The notes under the pieces are model-generated. The model searched no databases and had not been told where the DNA came from. It saw only the letters and a program-made list of their open reading frames with translations. Of a stretch of 64,000 nucleotides of DNA, positions 33,300-45,333 are shown piece after piece. The first letter of the stretch is position 1. Every line of letters begins with the position of its first letter. Made by a program: the position numbers and the translations under genes. This DNA is from Dryococelus australis (taxonomy: Eukaryota; Arthropoda; Insecta; Phasmatodea; Phasmatidae), in the NCBI GenBank assembly GCA_029891345.1, contig CM057003.1, positions 11,882,709 to 11,946,708 of the forward strand, in the 5' to 3' direction.

Positions 33300-36200
33300 T
33301 AAGATGTATGTTCGTGTCACAGTTAATACATTTTATATATACATAGGTCTACATAAGATATGTGTGTGTGTGTTCATTTCAATGCTGTTGTTGACTGGTG
33401 GAGTCCCTTGTCTCTGCACCTGTTGATTGTACTGTGTTCAATTTTAAAAAAAGTTTATCAAGATTATTACATTTTATGGGGGAATGCTTAAAAAATAAAT
33501 AACGTACTTGCTACCGAATAGCTATTTTGTTTCGAGGTATAGAGTGAAGAGTTGGCATGCGGGTGAAACTGGTATGCGGATGTAATCCTCTATCATTTAT
33601 ACAACAGGGCTTGCCTACTGACATTCAGCCGGTGAATATGTGCAACCATAACATTTTATTACAGAATAACTACATTAGTGTGTTAAGACTACGTGTTCCT
33701 AATATTCGTCTATATTTTTTGTTTATATTGTTTTGAGAAAAGAATAGTTAAATGTAAATATATGTATACACATCTTAAAAGCCGAAGATCTAATCTAAGA
33801 ACTTGTACTTGGGCGTGCAACACTTTGAGAGAGTTATTCGTGAAAATATGCCACTACGTAGAAATGTGAACTGAGGATATATTATGGGGACGTAACCAAC
33901 TTCTCCGGTGCTTCACCATTGAGTCTTAATGGACAGCTGTACTTAATAGTAATTATCGAACTACATTTTAAATATTATAGAATCAGTTTTCCGTATGTCT
34001 TGTGTCTGGCTTCGCTAACAGGGCAGATTGCCATCTTAGTAATTATCTAGATAGGGGGACAGGGTTGTAAAACCATAAACTGATCCGTATAAGACTATTG
34101 GCATATCTAAGCATCGGCTACCGATTTTCCCTATCTTTGTTCCTCCCGGTAATGTTTATATCTGCTAGGTGATTTCTAATCAGTTGCTGAGGTTTTTTTT
34201 TTCCGTCGGCTATAACTTCTGTATTCTTGTCGTTTGGCAAAGTAGTCTGCATATTCGATGGAGCGTGGACCTTTTACGGGTTAATCGTCGGATTTACAAG
34301 TATACTTGTTATACTTGTATATATATATTTTTTTCTGGGAGAGTTTCCTAGTTCGTAAAGCGGCCATAAAACCAGGAGGTAAGATGTGAGCACCCGTGCA
34401 CTCGTGTCGCCGCAGCCTCCTCGATGACCTGCTCGGGAAGAGGAGGGTTTATTGGGGCCGAGGAGCTTCCTAATAGCCTTACTTGCTTTCGCCGTGACTT
34501 CTTGAGGCGAGTTTTTATTTCCACTCCTTCCTCGGGTTGTAAAAGTATACCAGGTAGCGATATGTTCTCATCCTGGTTTTCAAACCACTTCGTCGCAAGA
34601 ACTCGCGGCTGAACAACTTGCAAAAGTATAACTAACCTTATAAAACCTCTCCTCCCCCTTTTTTTTTTTTTTACCTTCTCTACCACTAGCATGACTCTGG
34701 CATGTTTTTAAAACTACCACACGTAAGATATGTCTATGTTCTTGCTGCTGTACTTACTTGGAAATAAAACCCCTTTGCTTTGAAAGTTTGCTGCCATACC
34801 CATCACAGCAAAAGGTTAATCGCTTCTTTACATGTCCAGGATTCGGAAAGTTCACTCCGAGAAGTAGGAAATTCTTTAAATTTCAATCACATGAAAAATG
34901 TTGTTCAAAGGATAATAAATGATCAATTAGTTTGCAATGTGGACTTCACAAACAGCTTGAAAGTACCTCAGTACGTTTAATAAAACTCTTACAACTGCAC
35001 GAAGACTACATTTACAATAGTTTCGACCAGTAGACTTCAGATCAATCTGCTTTGGAATTACAGCAGAACAATTCTGATCATATAAACACTAGTTACTTTT
35101 GCAGTAACGCTTATGCAGGCCTTGATCTTAATCATTCCAGTTTTAGACTTGTCTCTCTTTGTTTTCATGATTTTCACGTTTTATAAACTTAAAACTAAAT
35201 GTTTGATTAACTAATAATCCTAATGACTATTTGTTTCCATTTATTCACTTTAGAACATGAATGTATTCATACGCAATAATTTCATGAACATTAAAAAAAA
35301 ATGTACTTTCTCACGAAATATTTAAAGTAATGACACAAATTGTGTGATATTCAGAAACGTACATTACGAGCGTATTCAACTTGAATCTTGCCTCACAAAA
35401 GGGAAATATTACAGCATTGTCAACGGTTGGTAACATTCTTTTCAACACATGTCTTATTTATTCTTACACGCGAATTTGCACTATAGCACCTATGCATTTT
35501 GCGCCATTACGCTCGACAGTAGATTTCATTAAAGCTATAGTGTTTATTTGGTGAGGCTTTTCTTCTAATAAAAAATTACAATGTACTATCGTCGTCCTTT
35601 TGATTTAAATAGTGTACGATATCACCATGGTGACGTTTCCAGATAAACTAAATGAAATGAAAGGAATAGTGAAACGTACAGGGCTTATTTCTGTGATTTC
35701 ATTGACTAGCAGTGTTAGTCTACTCTTCTGCACAGAGAAGTAATTTTAAACTTGTACAGACTCTTTCATTTTACTGCCACAACTAATTATTTGCTTTAAT
35801 TTCATATTGAAAGAAAAAAAAAACACCGGAATGTCAAAGTGTAGTCCCTGGACCGCAACCTCATCACCTCGGTTTTGAAAACAATCTGTTAGGTTTGTCT
35901 CACTGCCGTCATTATTTATATTTTCCTTTAACTGGAACGTGGAGAATTACTGTGAATCGGCATTCACAAGTACGTATTAAATTATCTCATTGACTTTTCA
36001 TAAAGAACTGGAGTACTGTAAATGCACTTTTATGCAAATCATTACTATTTTCGCAGTCTTTTTAACGTAAAAGTATACAACTCTGCATGCTTAAATCTGT
36101 AAATTCATGCGTGTTAAGTTTTAAACATAATTTGGTGTTTTTTATCTTCCTGAACACACTTGTATTAAATTATACATATTATTAGAATTCTTAAACTTTT

Positions 36201-38500
36201 AAATTTGACTTCTAGAGACACTTGCTTTTCAACGAGAGATAAAACTTGTACAGTTTTTGCTTGGCAAAATATCGTTTACAAAAATATATATCGTAACATA
36301 TTTTCTGGAAGTAGTCGGAGGTCAAACGAGAATCGCCGCAGTTTTCCAGTGATACGGAATAACATGTTTCTTTCTGACATGGTGTAGTTGTAATGGATGT
36401 ACGCCCAGCTGGCAATCAGAGTCGAATTACTGCACGGTAACTCACCATTTATACCGCTTGTGTTGTCATTACGGAATTAGGTATCCATCTTGCTTCAATT
36501 ACGAGGGTAAGAGACTTTGAACAAGTCGCAAGGTTGATGCGCTTCTAGGCTACGTTTTCAGACGACCTCATTCGTCAACATGCAGCAATGTCTTCCAACG
36601 ATTTTAAAACGTCGAGGGATAAATAACTTTCCAATATATAACAAAAATTTGAGGCCGTATCCTAGTGTGAATAGCCCCTTTTGATTTTAAAAATTGTCCT
36701 GCCGAAAATAATAAAACTTTCTGTTATTTAAAAATCTGGATGTAAAAGCATGTTTTCTGATTCGCATGTAGGCACAAGCGTATTCATACTTGTTAAGCTG
36801 TAAGTCTGTCGACAAGTCAAGTCAGAGACAAAATAACACAGCGCGCTTCGCAACATTTCCAAACGATCGCTACATCACTTGGAAACAACTTGGCCAGCGC
36901 TTCGGTAGTTCGCATGCCTCATTAGCTTCCCAAGTGCCTTGCGCAAACGTAAGAAGACGAGTGACGGAGCCTCGGACGCGTTTATCTCCAGCACGCATCA
37001 CAGGTTGGTGCATGCGGCTCATGTACTTGACAGCGCTGACGTAATGACTTGGAGACTTTAACGCGGGTGTAAGACAGTAACTCGACACAATGGCAGCGAG
37101 AGTGGCATCCTAACACGGAAAAGCAATCTCTGCCATCCTGGGACGTGTTAATCTTCAGAAGGGAATTGCACTGTAGACAGAACGAACTATGGCTTCATAA
37201 TTTTTATTGATAATGCTCCTACAAATACCCAACGCTACAGTAAATATTCCATTAAAGTGGAGAGTAATAAAATTTAAATTTATGTGTGCCACATCTGCTA
37301 CTACAAAAACTTATTATAAATTGTATTGTTATATCTTTTAATGCTAGTAAATATTTACAAGAAAAAAAAAGAAAAAAAGTGTCATACTAATATGTGGTGG
37401 AAGAGTAAACACAAATTACATGAATCCCTTGTCGATTGCAAAAGCCTAAGAATACATTTTAAAATGCAAGCAAAATTGTTCCAGTTATCTCTTCATACAA
37501 ACATAAAAATTTGCGCAAATTATTCCAAAGATAGAAGTGTTCGATTTCAAGATATTTTAATGTAATTTCAAATACCAAAATGTTATTAGTTCTATATACC
37601 TGTAAATGTATGTGTTTGTGTGTGCTTGTGCATATTTAATCGTCATCGAAAAACGGTTGAACATGCACAAGTAAATTTTTTAGTTTATTTTCCTGTTCCT
37701 AAAAATATAGGGCAAATGACCCTACCAATCCTTTAACTGAAGTATGGCAATGAATAATGAAAATTTAAGGTATTATTATCACGCAAAATTTTAGTGGAAG
37801 CAAACTGACAGAAGTTACTTAACACCAGTTATCAGAAATAAGAATAAAAGCACTTTGTGTTGTAATTCCAAGCCAAAACACAGATTAACGCATGAACATG
37901 GGCAAGCACGAAGTATGGGAACTGGCATGCCCTAGCGTAGCGTAGGTGTTTTAATACACATTATTAAGGAAAAATGTCTAGTTTTTTTTATATATATTAG
38001 TAGTGAACTTCTTTATACTTCCACTAGCATACTGAGTACGTAATCAAATCGCCGAGCTTTTTAAGCGATAAAAAATCTTTGTTGCAGGGAGTAAAAAATA
38101 CTTATGTATTTATTTTATGCATGTGGGTTAATAATACATTTAATAATATTAAGGGGGTAGTGTAAAGACGCATTTCGATGATACATTTTCTTGGAATAGC
38201 AATGAAAAAAACACACCTCCCCCCCCCCCCCGCGCTTCACGAAAAAAGTATTTATTGAAACCTAACAGGACATGATACATCATCATGGACAACCGCGTTG
38301 AGTTAGTAGAAAAACAGTGAAGACGAGCTCCGAAAATACTCACGTTCGCTGCTGGTCAGAGTCAACTAATATATATTACTGTATCACTCGCCGTCTTGAT
38401 TTATAGCGCTTGTCGACTAGGCCACCGCGTGTCATTAACACTCACTCACTAAATACTCACTTCAGAAGAGCAGGAAGCACAAGTTAACGGTTACATGGAT
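33300..38500. other. Repeat-poor stretch, no gene supported
   Basis: About 5 kb with none of the families found elsewhere. It includes a (TG)n run near 33362-33371 and a poly-C run near 38220-38230. The longest frames (114 codons minus at 34348-34692, rich in Arg/Lys; 84 codons plus at 36790-37044) show no domain. If a gene's intron or regulatory DNA lies in this window, this quiet region is a plausible place, but nothing in the sequence proves it. Confidence 0.4.
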
Positions 38501-38512
38501 AGGCCCCTCCCC

Positions 38513-38668
38513 CGCTACCACCCACGCGATGCTTCGGGTTCTCACCTTGGACTGATTCTCTTCGGGATTTCCGGCATGAGTTCGACACGTTGATGGAGAT
38601 GCCCGGACTGCTGCCGTCGAACGATTAATCGAACCCGCCTCGAGTCGCACCATCTAGGCAAGGCGGCC
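38513..38668 (-). mobile_element. Possible tRNA-derived SINE (family 3)
   Basis: Minus strand: GGCCGCCTTGCCTAGATGG then GCGGGTTCGATTAATCG forms an A-box/B-box-like pair with tRNA spacing, followed by a GC-rich body (CGGCAGCAGTCCGGGC, GAACCCGAAGCATCGCG). Only one copy is present, so family status is inferred from the promoter-like layout alone. Confidence 0.4.
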
Positions 38669-39028
38669 ATCCTTCACGTACAGCGCACCCAAGGCCACTC
38701 CTAGACGATTTTTACAATCGCCCACGTATGAGCGCCGCACGCGATCTTGCGTTCAGATGGCCGAGCCAAGGTCGTCGACAATGAGATCGGTACCACGTAC
38801 GTTAACAAACGACTTCGGCTTGTTAAGTTTTCGCGGCGAATGTGGAGGACTTGAAACGCCAAAGCGCAGCACGGCCATCGTGATGTGGAGGTATGCTGTG
38901 ACGTTATCCCAGAGAAAGACGTATGGCCGCAAATGAGTTCTATGAATCCACAGCCCTCGTAGACTGTTAGCACTTCCGGCATTCGGCAGCGAAATTATAG
39001 CTCGCAACTATTCTAGCCGGAAGCTAAA

Positions 39029-39248
39029 TATCTATTCACGGTAAACTGTTCCATCAGAAATAATAACCAATAAATATATTTAATTCTGGCCTCGGACTTC
39101 TGGTTTTGGGTATGGTGAATGTACACGCTGTGTTGTATTACTCGCATGGCAGGGTTTACATTAACAAGTGGCCGAAAGATATAAATTGGTTAAAAGAAAA
39201 AAGTAACTAGGGCTTCAAAAGTGCTCATTTTACCGTGAACGTCCTATA
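39029..39248 (+). mobile_element. MITE-B copy
   Basis: The left end TATCTATTCACGGTAAAC is partly decayed and lacks the GTGAGCAC word. The right end is intact: CAAAAGTGCTCATTTTACC then GTGAACGTCCTATA. The interior has TTACTCGCATGGCAGG, matching TTACTTACATGGCA of other B copies. Confidence 0.8.
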
Positions 39249-39573
39249 TAACCACGGGTGTGGAGAGATCTGAACATTTCCTTGAACGATGCTTATTTTG
39301 GTCACTTGTTCACAGAGAGCTCGTAAGTTGTGCCGGAAAATGTTTGCTAGTAGCTCGCTATGTTAAAAGGCGTGAGTATCACGTTCACCTATAACAACAG
39401 CGAGCCAAATAATGCTCATCAGTTTATCAAGCTCATTATATATTATGGTGGAGCAATGTTTTTGAGCCCTGCAAGATTATTTTCTCTTATGTTTCTTGTT
39501 TGCCAGGCTTCTAGTAAAATTTGTTTTATCAAAGCATGGGATTTTAAAATTCAGGGAATATAAATAAATTATT

Positions 39574-40399
39574 GACAGTAAGGTATATGAACACCGCGTT
39601 GAAAGTAACGACGGGACAGTAAGGTATACGAACACAGCGTTGAAAGTAACGACGGGACAGTAAGGTATACGAACACCGCGTTGAAAGTAACGACGGGGCA
39701 GTAAGGTATACGAACACCGCGTTGAAAGTAACGACGGGGCAGTAAGGTATACGAACACCGCGTTGAAAGTAACGACGGGACAGTAAGGTATACGAACACC
39801 GCGTTGAAAGTAACGACGGGACAGTAAGGTATACGAACACCGCGTTGAAAGTAACGACGGGACAGTAAGGTATACGAACACCGCGTTGAAAGTAACGACG
39901 GGACAGTAAGGTATACGAACACCGCGTTGAAAGTAACGACGGGACAGTAAGGTATACGAACACCGCGTTGAAAGTAACGACGGGGCAGTAAGGTATACGA
40001 ACACCGCGTTGAAAGTAACGACGGGACAGTAAGGTATACGAACACCGCGTTGAAAGTAACGACGGGGCAGTAAGGTATACGAACACCGCGTTGAAAGTAA
40101 CGACGGGACAGTAAGGTATACGAACACCGCGTTGAAAGTAACGACGGGACAGTAAGGTATACGAACACCGCGTTGAAAGTAACGACGGGACAGTAAGGTA
40201 TACGAACACCGCGTTGAAAGTAACGACGGGACAGTAAGGTATACGAACACCGCGTTGAAAGTAACGACGGGACAGTAAGGTATACGAACACCGCGTTGAA
40301 AGTAACGACGGGACAGTAAGGTATACGAACACCGCGTTGAAAGTAACGACGGGACAGTAAGGTATACGAACACCGCGTTGAAAGTAACGACGGGACAGT
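39574..40399. repeat. 41-bp minisatellite, 20 units
   Basis: From GACAGT at 39574 to the last GACAGT at 40394 is exactly 820 bp, or 20 units of 41 bp. Each unit contains GTATACGAACACCGCG and GAAAGTAACGACGG. Units are almost identical: differences are ACAGCG for ACCGCG in unit 2, TATATG for TATACG in unit 1, and GGGGCAG for GGGACAG at four boundaries. Because 41 is not a multiple of three and the minus strand has no stop, all three minus frames are open with the same 41-residue period. These are not genes. Confidence 0.97.
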
Positions 40400-40499
40400 T
40401 AAAGGATGTGTTGCTGCTGCTAGTACCAGATTCGCTACACCCCAAAAAAAAAAAGTTTTGTACCACCGGGATGTCTGGGTTGCTAGATTAATCGTAGTG

Positions 40500-40970
40500 C
40501 AAGAGAATGTATGGAATAAAATTTACACTGTCTGTACAGAATACCACAGCTAGAGTTAACAAATGTCTTTTGTAGTGCGCCGACTGTACCAGCGAACATT
40601 ATTCATGTGCAACCAATTACAGATGGTGCAAGATATTTTTTTTCAGTAGTATACGGTAATAATGGGTAATGAACATAATTATACCAACACAAATGCCTGT
40701 TGTGGACTTGTGTTTGATTGTACGTACGCATGTAAATTGATTCCCACGACTTAGTACTCCGTTTTTACTATAGAGGAAATAAATGGTTTCTCCGGCAAAA
40801 CACGAATTATGTTTTGATTTTTCCTACAAGTATGATGGCTGTGCAAGGAAACACAAAAATAATATTGCAATCACCTTGTCAGTAAATCTTATTAATAACT
40901 TTAACTAAAACAAATAAATGTCCGGAAGTAATAGAATATTTCATATTATCTATAAAACTGAAAATATTTG
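40500..40970. other. AT-rich spacer, nothing recognised
   Basis: No coding frame and no family match. Confidence 0.45.
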
Positions 40971-40980
40971 CCAGGATATT

Positions 40981-41178
40981 TCTTATTCATAATAAATCAA
41001 ATATAATTTACAGATAAAATATAAGTAAAAGTGTAATTTAACTAAAAATAAGATACTTTTAAGTTAACAGAAGTATAAAACACTTGTGATGCATGGCATT
41101 TTTAGGAAACAACCAAACTGTGTAGTTATACATGGGATGAATTTTCAATGGTTTGATTCAAGAAGTGCGAAGAATAGA
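40981..41178 (-). mobile_element. MITE-C fragment
   Basis: Matches the proximal half of MITE-C in reverse: TTACAGATAAAATATAAG, GTATAAAACACTTGTGATGC, GGAAACAACCAAAC and GGTTTGATTCAAGAAGTG. The TCCAGGATATTCC half is absent. Confidence 0.7.
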
Positions 41179-41269
41179 ATACATCAACACAGCTCATTTC
41201 TACGTAATATTTTTGTCCTGGAGTATCTACAGCTATAGCTTCAAATATATTTCCGTGTTCAGGAATGTC

Positions 41270-41500
41270 TACTTTGGCGGCATGCACCAGCCGTGTCTGG
41301 AAATAGAAAGTAGGTTCCCCTCTCGTTTGTCACTCGGGACGATCGCTTTGGCGCGCGTGATCGCAAGATACGTGCGTGGGTAGAGATTCTCATCTCTGGA
41401 CGAAGCGTGAAGCATGGCGGCGCTGTGTGGCTACGCGCAGTGTTTCGTCTCCAGGGCGACCGACGCGGCCGCGACGTGCAGCTGGAACTTTATAAACGTG
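41270..41500. other. CpG-rich patch
   Basis: High G+C and CpG with CGCGGCCGCGACG near 41467. Short frames on both strands are without recognisable domains. It stands between two MITE-C copies. Confidence 0.3.
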
Positions 41501-41562
41501 GGGCGCCCTGGAAGCAGTTCGCCTACCCGGAGATTGAACTGCGTCGCAGTGTGTTTGAAATA

Positions 41563-41988
41563 TAATCCATTCACGGTCACGTCACCCTTTTCTGAAGCCC
41601 TGTTAAAATTTTCTTCCAGGATATTCCTCCGCCCCATAAACACTGACCTTAAATAAGAATATAAATTTACACCAGAGGGACAACGCACCGAATTCATACG
41701 CACTCAGCTGTAACGCTATTTTGTATAAGAACTATTTCTCACTAGGCGTTACCACCACACATGTTATCTCGCTGTTTATATTCAAATTATTTACAAATGA
41801 AGCATTATAATTTATAGACAAAATATGAATAACGTTTAAATTTAACAGAGTAAAAGTAACTTTTATGAACACGCGTATAAAACGCTTGTGATATATGGGA
41901 TATGTTGGAAATAACTAAACACGTCATACATGGGGAGCTTTTCCAATGGTTTGATTCAAAAAGGGTGAAGAAACGCTAATAGACTATA
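41563..41988 (-). mobile_element. MITE-C copy, full length
   Basis: Contains TTCCAGGATATTCCTCCGC, CACTAGGCGTTACCACC, TTATAGACAAAATATG, ATAAAACGCTTGTGATA and GTTTGATTCAAAAAGGGTG, ending AATAGACTATA. The left end is TAATCCATTCACGGTCACG. Length about 426 bp, uninterrupted. Confidence 0.85.
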
Positions 41989-42026
41989 CACGTTTTTCAA
42001 CGAAAGTATTACATGTGTGTACAATG

Positions 42027-42230
42027 TGCTCATTTATGAAAAAAGAACACACACTTCAAGCGAGGGGAAGTTGAGTACTTTCAAGAATTCACGCATATTA
42101 GAAACATCATTCCAGAGTACTTTAAAATTACTAAAAACGGCATTTTCAAAGTGCCTTTTCTCAAAATATACGCGCCTGATCCCACAAAACTACCCAAGGG
42201 ACCTGCATGGAACCTTTCTACAGACTTTCC
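42027..42230 (+). repeat. Repeat I, copy 1
   Basis: Shares AAAAGAACACACACTTCA, GAGTACTTTCAAG versus GAGTGCTTTGAAG, a CATTAGRAACAYTATTYCAGAG-like stretch and TCAAAATATACG versus CAGAATATACACG with 47.83-48.03 kb. Short frames exist but neither copy preserves the other's frame, so a non-coding repeat is more likely than a gene. Confidence 0.6.
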
Positions 42231-42349
42231 ATCAACAGAATAACAGGATCAAAGCTGAAAGTCCCATAGGTACACGCAGGGCAACGAGGACACTGCACGC
42301 CATTTCATAGCCTTGTTTCTTAGCGGCGATGTCGCACTTGGGGACCACA

Positions 42350-42486
42350 CAAACATTAGAAGCACACAGTTTATAAATATCAGATAACAGGATAAACAAA
42401 CGAGACCACATATTTCAGAAATTTCTTATCTTAGACCAGTCATACAACAGAAACACACAACTAAGAACCAATATTCGTTAGAAACA
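42350..42486 (+). repeat. ~30-bp minisatellite, left block
   Basis: Decayed units carry TTAGAA, a CATACAACAGAAACACACAA-like word and AGACCAGTCATAC. The block continues to the right of the variable-arm element inserted at 42.49 kb. Confidence 0.6.
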
Positions 42487-43211
42487 CACACTGTAAAAAA
42501 AAATTCCTTCATTTTACGGGAAAGTGCTGGTAAAAATTTATCCAGAAGTGTCCGTAAACTCTCCGTAAAATTACGGACACATTAACTATCAGAAACGGAC
42601 TTTCCGTAAATTTCACGTAACCTCTCCATTAATTTCCAAGTTAGTTTTCTGTACTTTCCGTTTAAAATAAAAAGAGATAATGAAAATATCTTTAATTTTC
42701 GTTACGTTGGTGTTCTACCGTGTATAAAAATGATATTTTAAAAAAAGTTAAAATATTTTGTACTTAACCCGAGTCAAAATATTACCAATTCACGACTCTA
42801 GCCGGTCACCTACAACTCTCACTTGGTAATTGTAGCATAACCTTTATATCTGTATTCCAAAAGACAAAAGAAAACATTCAGTTTCTATTAAATTTAGTGT
42901 ATTTTTAGTGTTGCCAATGTTTCAGACGCTTCATGCTATTTTCTAATGTTTGAAAGAATAGGTCATAACTACGTGGATAACCTTAACTGCCGCAGAAACG
43001 ATAATTTTCTTGTTACAGTGGCGAAGAAAGCTTCGTGTGGAATCGGCATTGTTCGTTCCCGTAACTCGAAGCCAAAGGGAATACGGAGACTTTCCGTACT
43101 TTGTATTTTCGGACTTATCTCCGTTTTTCGTCATTACTGATTGCCTTTCCGTATATACACTGTACATTTCCCTAAAACATTCAGTAAATATATGGAAATT
43201 TTTAACAGTAC
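42487..43211. mobile_element. Variable-arm element 2
   Basis: The left end CACACTGTAAAAAAAAATTCC and the inverse of the right end CTGTACTGTTAAAAATTTCC match. The left arm repeats CCGTAAA/TTTACGG words (TCCGTAAACTC, CCGTAAAATTACGG, TTCCGTAAATTT). The right arm repeats TACGGAGACTTTCCGTA-like and TTTCCGTATA words. The element lies inside the 30-bp minisatellite. Overlapping frames on both strands within it (for example 42943-43383 minus) are not coding. Confidence 0.65.
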
Positions 43212-43214
43212 AGA

Positions 43215-43445
43215 AAATGGAGCAGTCACACCAGGAAAGCACAAGTGTTAGAACAGTCATACAAGAGAAACACATGTTAGAACGATCGTACAAAAGAAAC
43301 ACAAACATTCTAGAACCACGTATTGCAGAACCACAGATGTTAGAAACGTCGTACAACCGAAATGCACAATCTAGAACGATCATACAAGAGAAGCAGAGAT
43401 GTTAAAACGATCGTGCGATGGAAACACAATGTAGAGGCATCCAGC
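43215..43445 (+). repeat. ~30-bp minisatellite, middle block
   Basis: Clearer units: GTTAGAACAGTCATAC, AAGAGAAACACATG, TTAGAACGATCGTAC, AAAAGAAACACAAAC and so on, spaced about 29-31 bp over seven or so units. The spurious frame 43010-43405 runs through it. Confidence 0.75.
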
Positions 43446-43449
43446 CGTC

Positions 43450-44090
43450 GCACACATACGACACTTATCCTTCCTTCTCCTCTCTTAGAACTCTCTTGGT
43501 CTACTCTCGCACAATATAGACATCGTAGAAGGAAGGTTGCCTCTGGGAACGTAGCTGTCGATGGTCAGACTAATAAGGGAGAATGCTGGTTCAAATAACA
43601 CATTTACTATAACAACAATTAAGCTTCAATTACTATAGTACAACTCGACAAGGAACAAATATCAAATATCGTCATGTAATTATTATACTCTTGACAGCAC
43701 AAACATTAGTCCAATATTAAACGGTAGATAGACTTTAACCCTAGCCTTGTCAGCTTTCTTACGTTAAGGAATTAAAAACGGAGACTCGCGAACTAAAAGT
43801 TACGCCCTACTGCAATGTGGGTTATGCTCGCCATTTAACTCACTGCAGCATGGACCTAGTGGTCCTCTAGGCCTGGTTTTGTAAGTTGACTTCTGCTTCA
43901 TTCTGACTGTTCTTGCGTCGCGTTGCCGTCTGGAGTAACTTTGTAGATTGGGGGGGGGGGGTGACGCCTTGGATGGCGCTCAAGTACTCTGGCGATGTAG
44001 AGCATGTTATCCAAACATCTCGATCGGCCACAAACTATAGTGCGTAGTACCTTAGGTGGTATGTGTGCGACGCCTGGTTGCCGCTACAAC
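43450..44090. other. Unclassified spacer with poly-G run
   Basis: Contains a poly-G run near 43951-43961 and no recognisable gene. It separates minisatellite blocks. Confidence 0.35.
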
Positions 44091-44094
44091 ACGC

Positions 44095-44245
44095 TTAAAG
44101 AACTATCGTACACTGGAAACTCACATATAAGAACCGTCGTACATTAGAATCACGTAACACAGAATTTGTTTTCGTTAGAATGTTCTGTCTTTTGTGGTTC
44201 TATGGTATGTTGTTTCTAGTGTATGTGTTTCTAAGTTCTTACGGC
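44095..44245. repeat. ~30-bp minisatellite, right block, partly inverted
   Basis: Units at 44100-44165 are in the same orientation as before (GAACTATCGTACACTGG, GAACCGTCGTACATTAG). From about 44175 to 44242 the reverse complement reads GAAACACATACACTAG, GAAACAACATACC and AGAACATTC, i.e. the same unit inverted. Confidence 0.6.
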
Positions 44246-45333
44246 ACCCCTCGCACTTGGTGCGAGTGGCAGTACCGCCCTTATTGCTGCCGCGCTCCTC
44301 ACCCTCAAACGATGGAAGTCTCCTTGGGAGTCTCCATGCAAGCTTACATGGTCGCTGGTGTATATGGATGGTTCTGTGGTAAACATAGCCGACTGCTGGC
44401 CGTTTTCGTAATTGGTTGGGTGCAGTTTTCGAGAGACGACTTCCTACAAGGTTGGCATTTTTAACCAATCATAAAGAAGGCGGTGGAGCGTTGCATTGGG
44501 GATAGTTGTAATTTTATTTTATTTCGTTTTGAGAAACAGCGATAAAAACATTAAACAGGGTGAACAGTAAATAAAATCCGCGAAAATGTTTACCTATGAT
44601 CTTTATTTAACACAATTTGTAAATTAGAACAACCAAACATATAGGGCCCAGTGCATAAGCGGATACTGCTGGAGACATGAGCGAAGTCCTTTCCTGAGTA
44701 AAATCACAGTATCGTGTGACAGGTTATTCTGTAGAAAAACCTCCATCCCCTTCTTGCTCGGATATCAGGTCTCGTAGAGGCTTGCGCCCATGGTACAGTA
44801 GCGTAACCATGGAGGGTGATAAGGTGCATCGATCACCCCCAGTGGCCAGAGTCAGTGAGCATATTCAGCGGTACTGGCCGGTGACTAAGATCAGTAAATA
44901 ATTAACATGATCTCTTATGGAAATATTTCCCTCAATGGGCGATACTCATTCCATCAAAAAATGGATAGCAATTAATAATTTGGAAGTTAAATTTCAAAAA
45001 TGTTTTCCCGTGGAGGACTCCCGCAGACCCACCCAACTGGGGGGTTTTTTCCCCCTACCCCACATTCCTCGGCAGCATACCTTCCCCCAAAGCCACTATT
45101 TACTCTATAAAAAAAAGTAGTTCTGGTAAACATCCTTAACTGTAACGGAAGTTTTTAACACATACACGTAATGTAAATTATAACACATATCTGGCTGCAA
45201 TTATAAGAATTTTTAGCTTTGCTTCTATACAAAGCTGTGATCTTCCTCACTCATTTGACTCTGTTCTGAGCAAATGTAGGAGTGTTCTCATGGATGTATG
45301 GGAAAATAATTTACCATTATCGCTTTGTCACTA

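Noticed and set aside
39574-40399. CRISPR-like regular repeat array
   Set aside because: Units are contiguous 41-bp copies with no unique spacers, and the sequence context is eukaryotic.
39477-40466. Three overlapping minus-strand frames of 240-329 codons with a perfect 41-residue repeat
   Set aside because: They are the three registers of a 41-bp minisatellite without stops. A real repeat protein would not be encoded equally in all frames.
42943-43405. Opposed frames of 146 and 131 codons
   Set aside because: Both lie in the arm of a variable-arm element and the adjoining 30-bp minisatellite. Repeated words rather than coding constraint keep them open.
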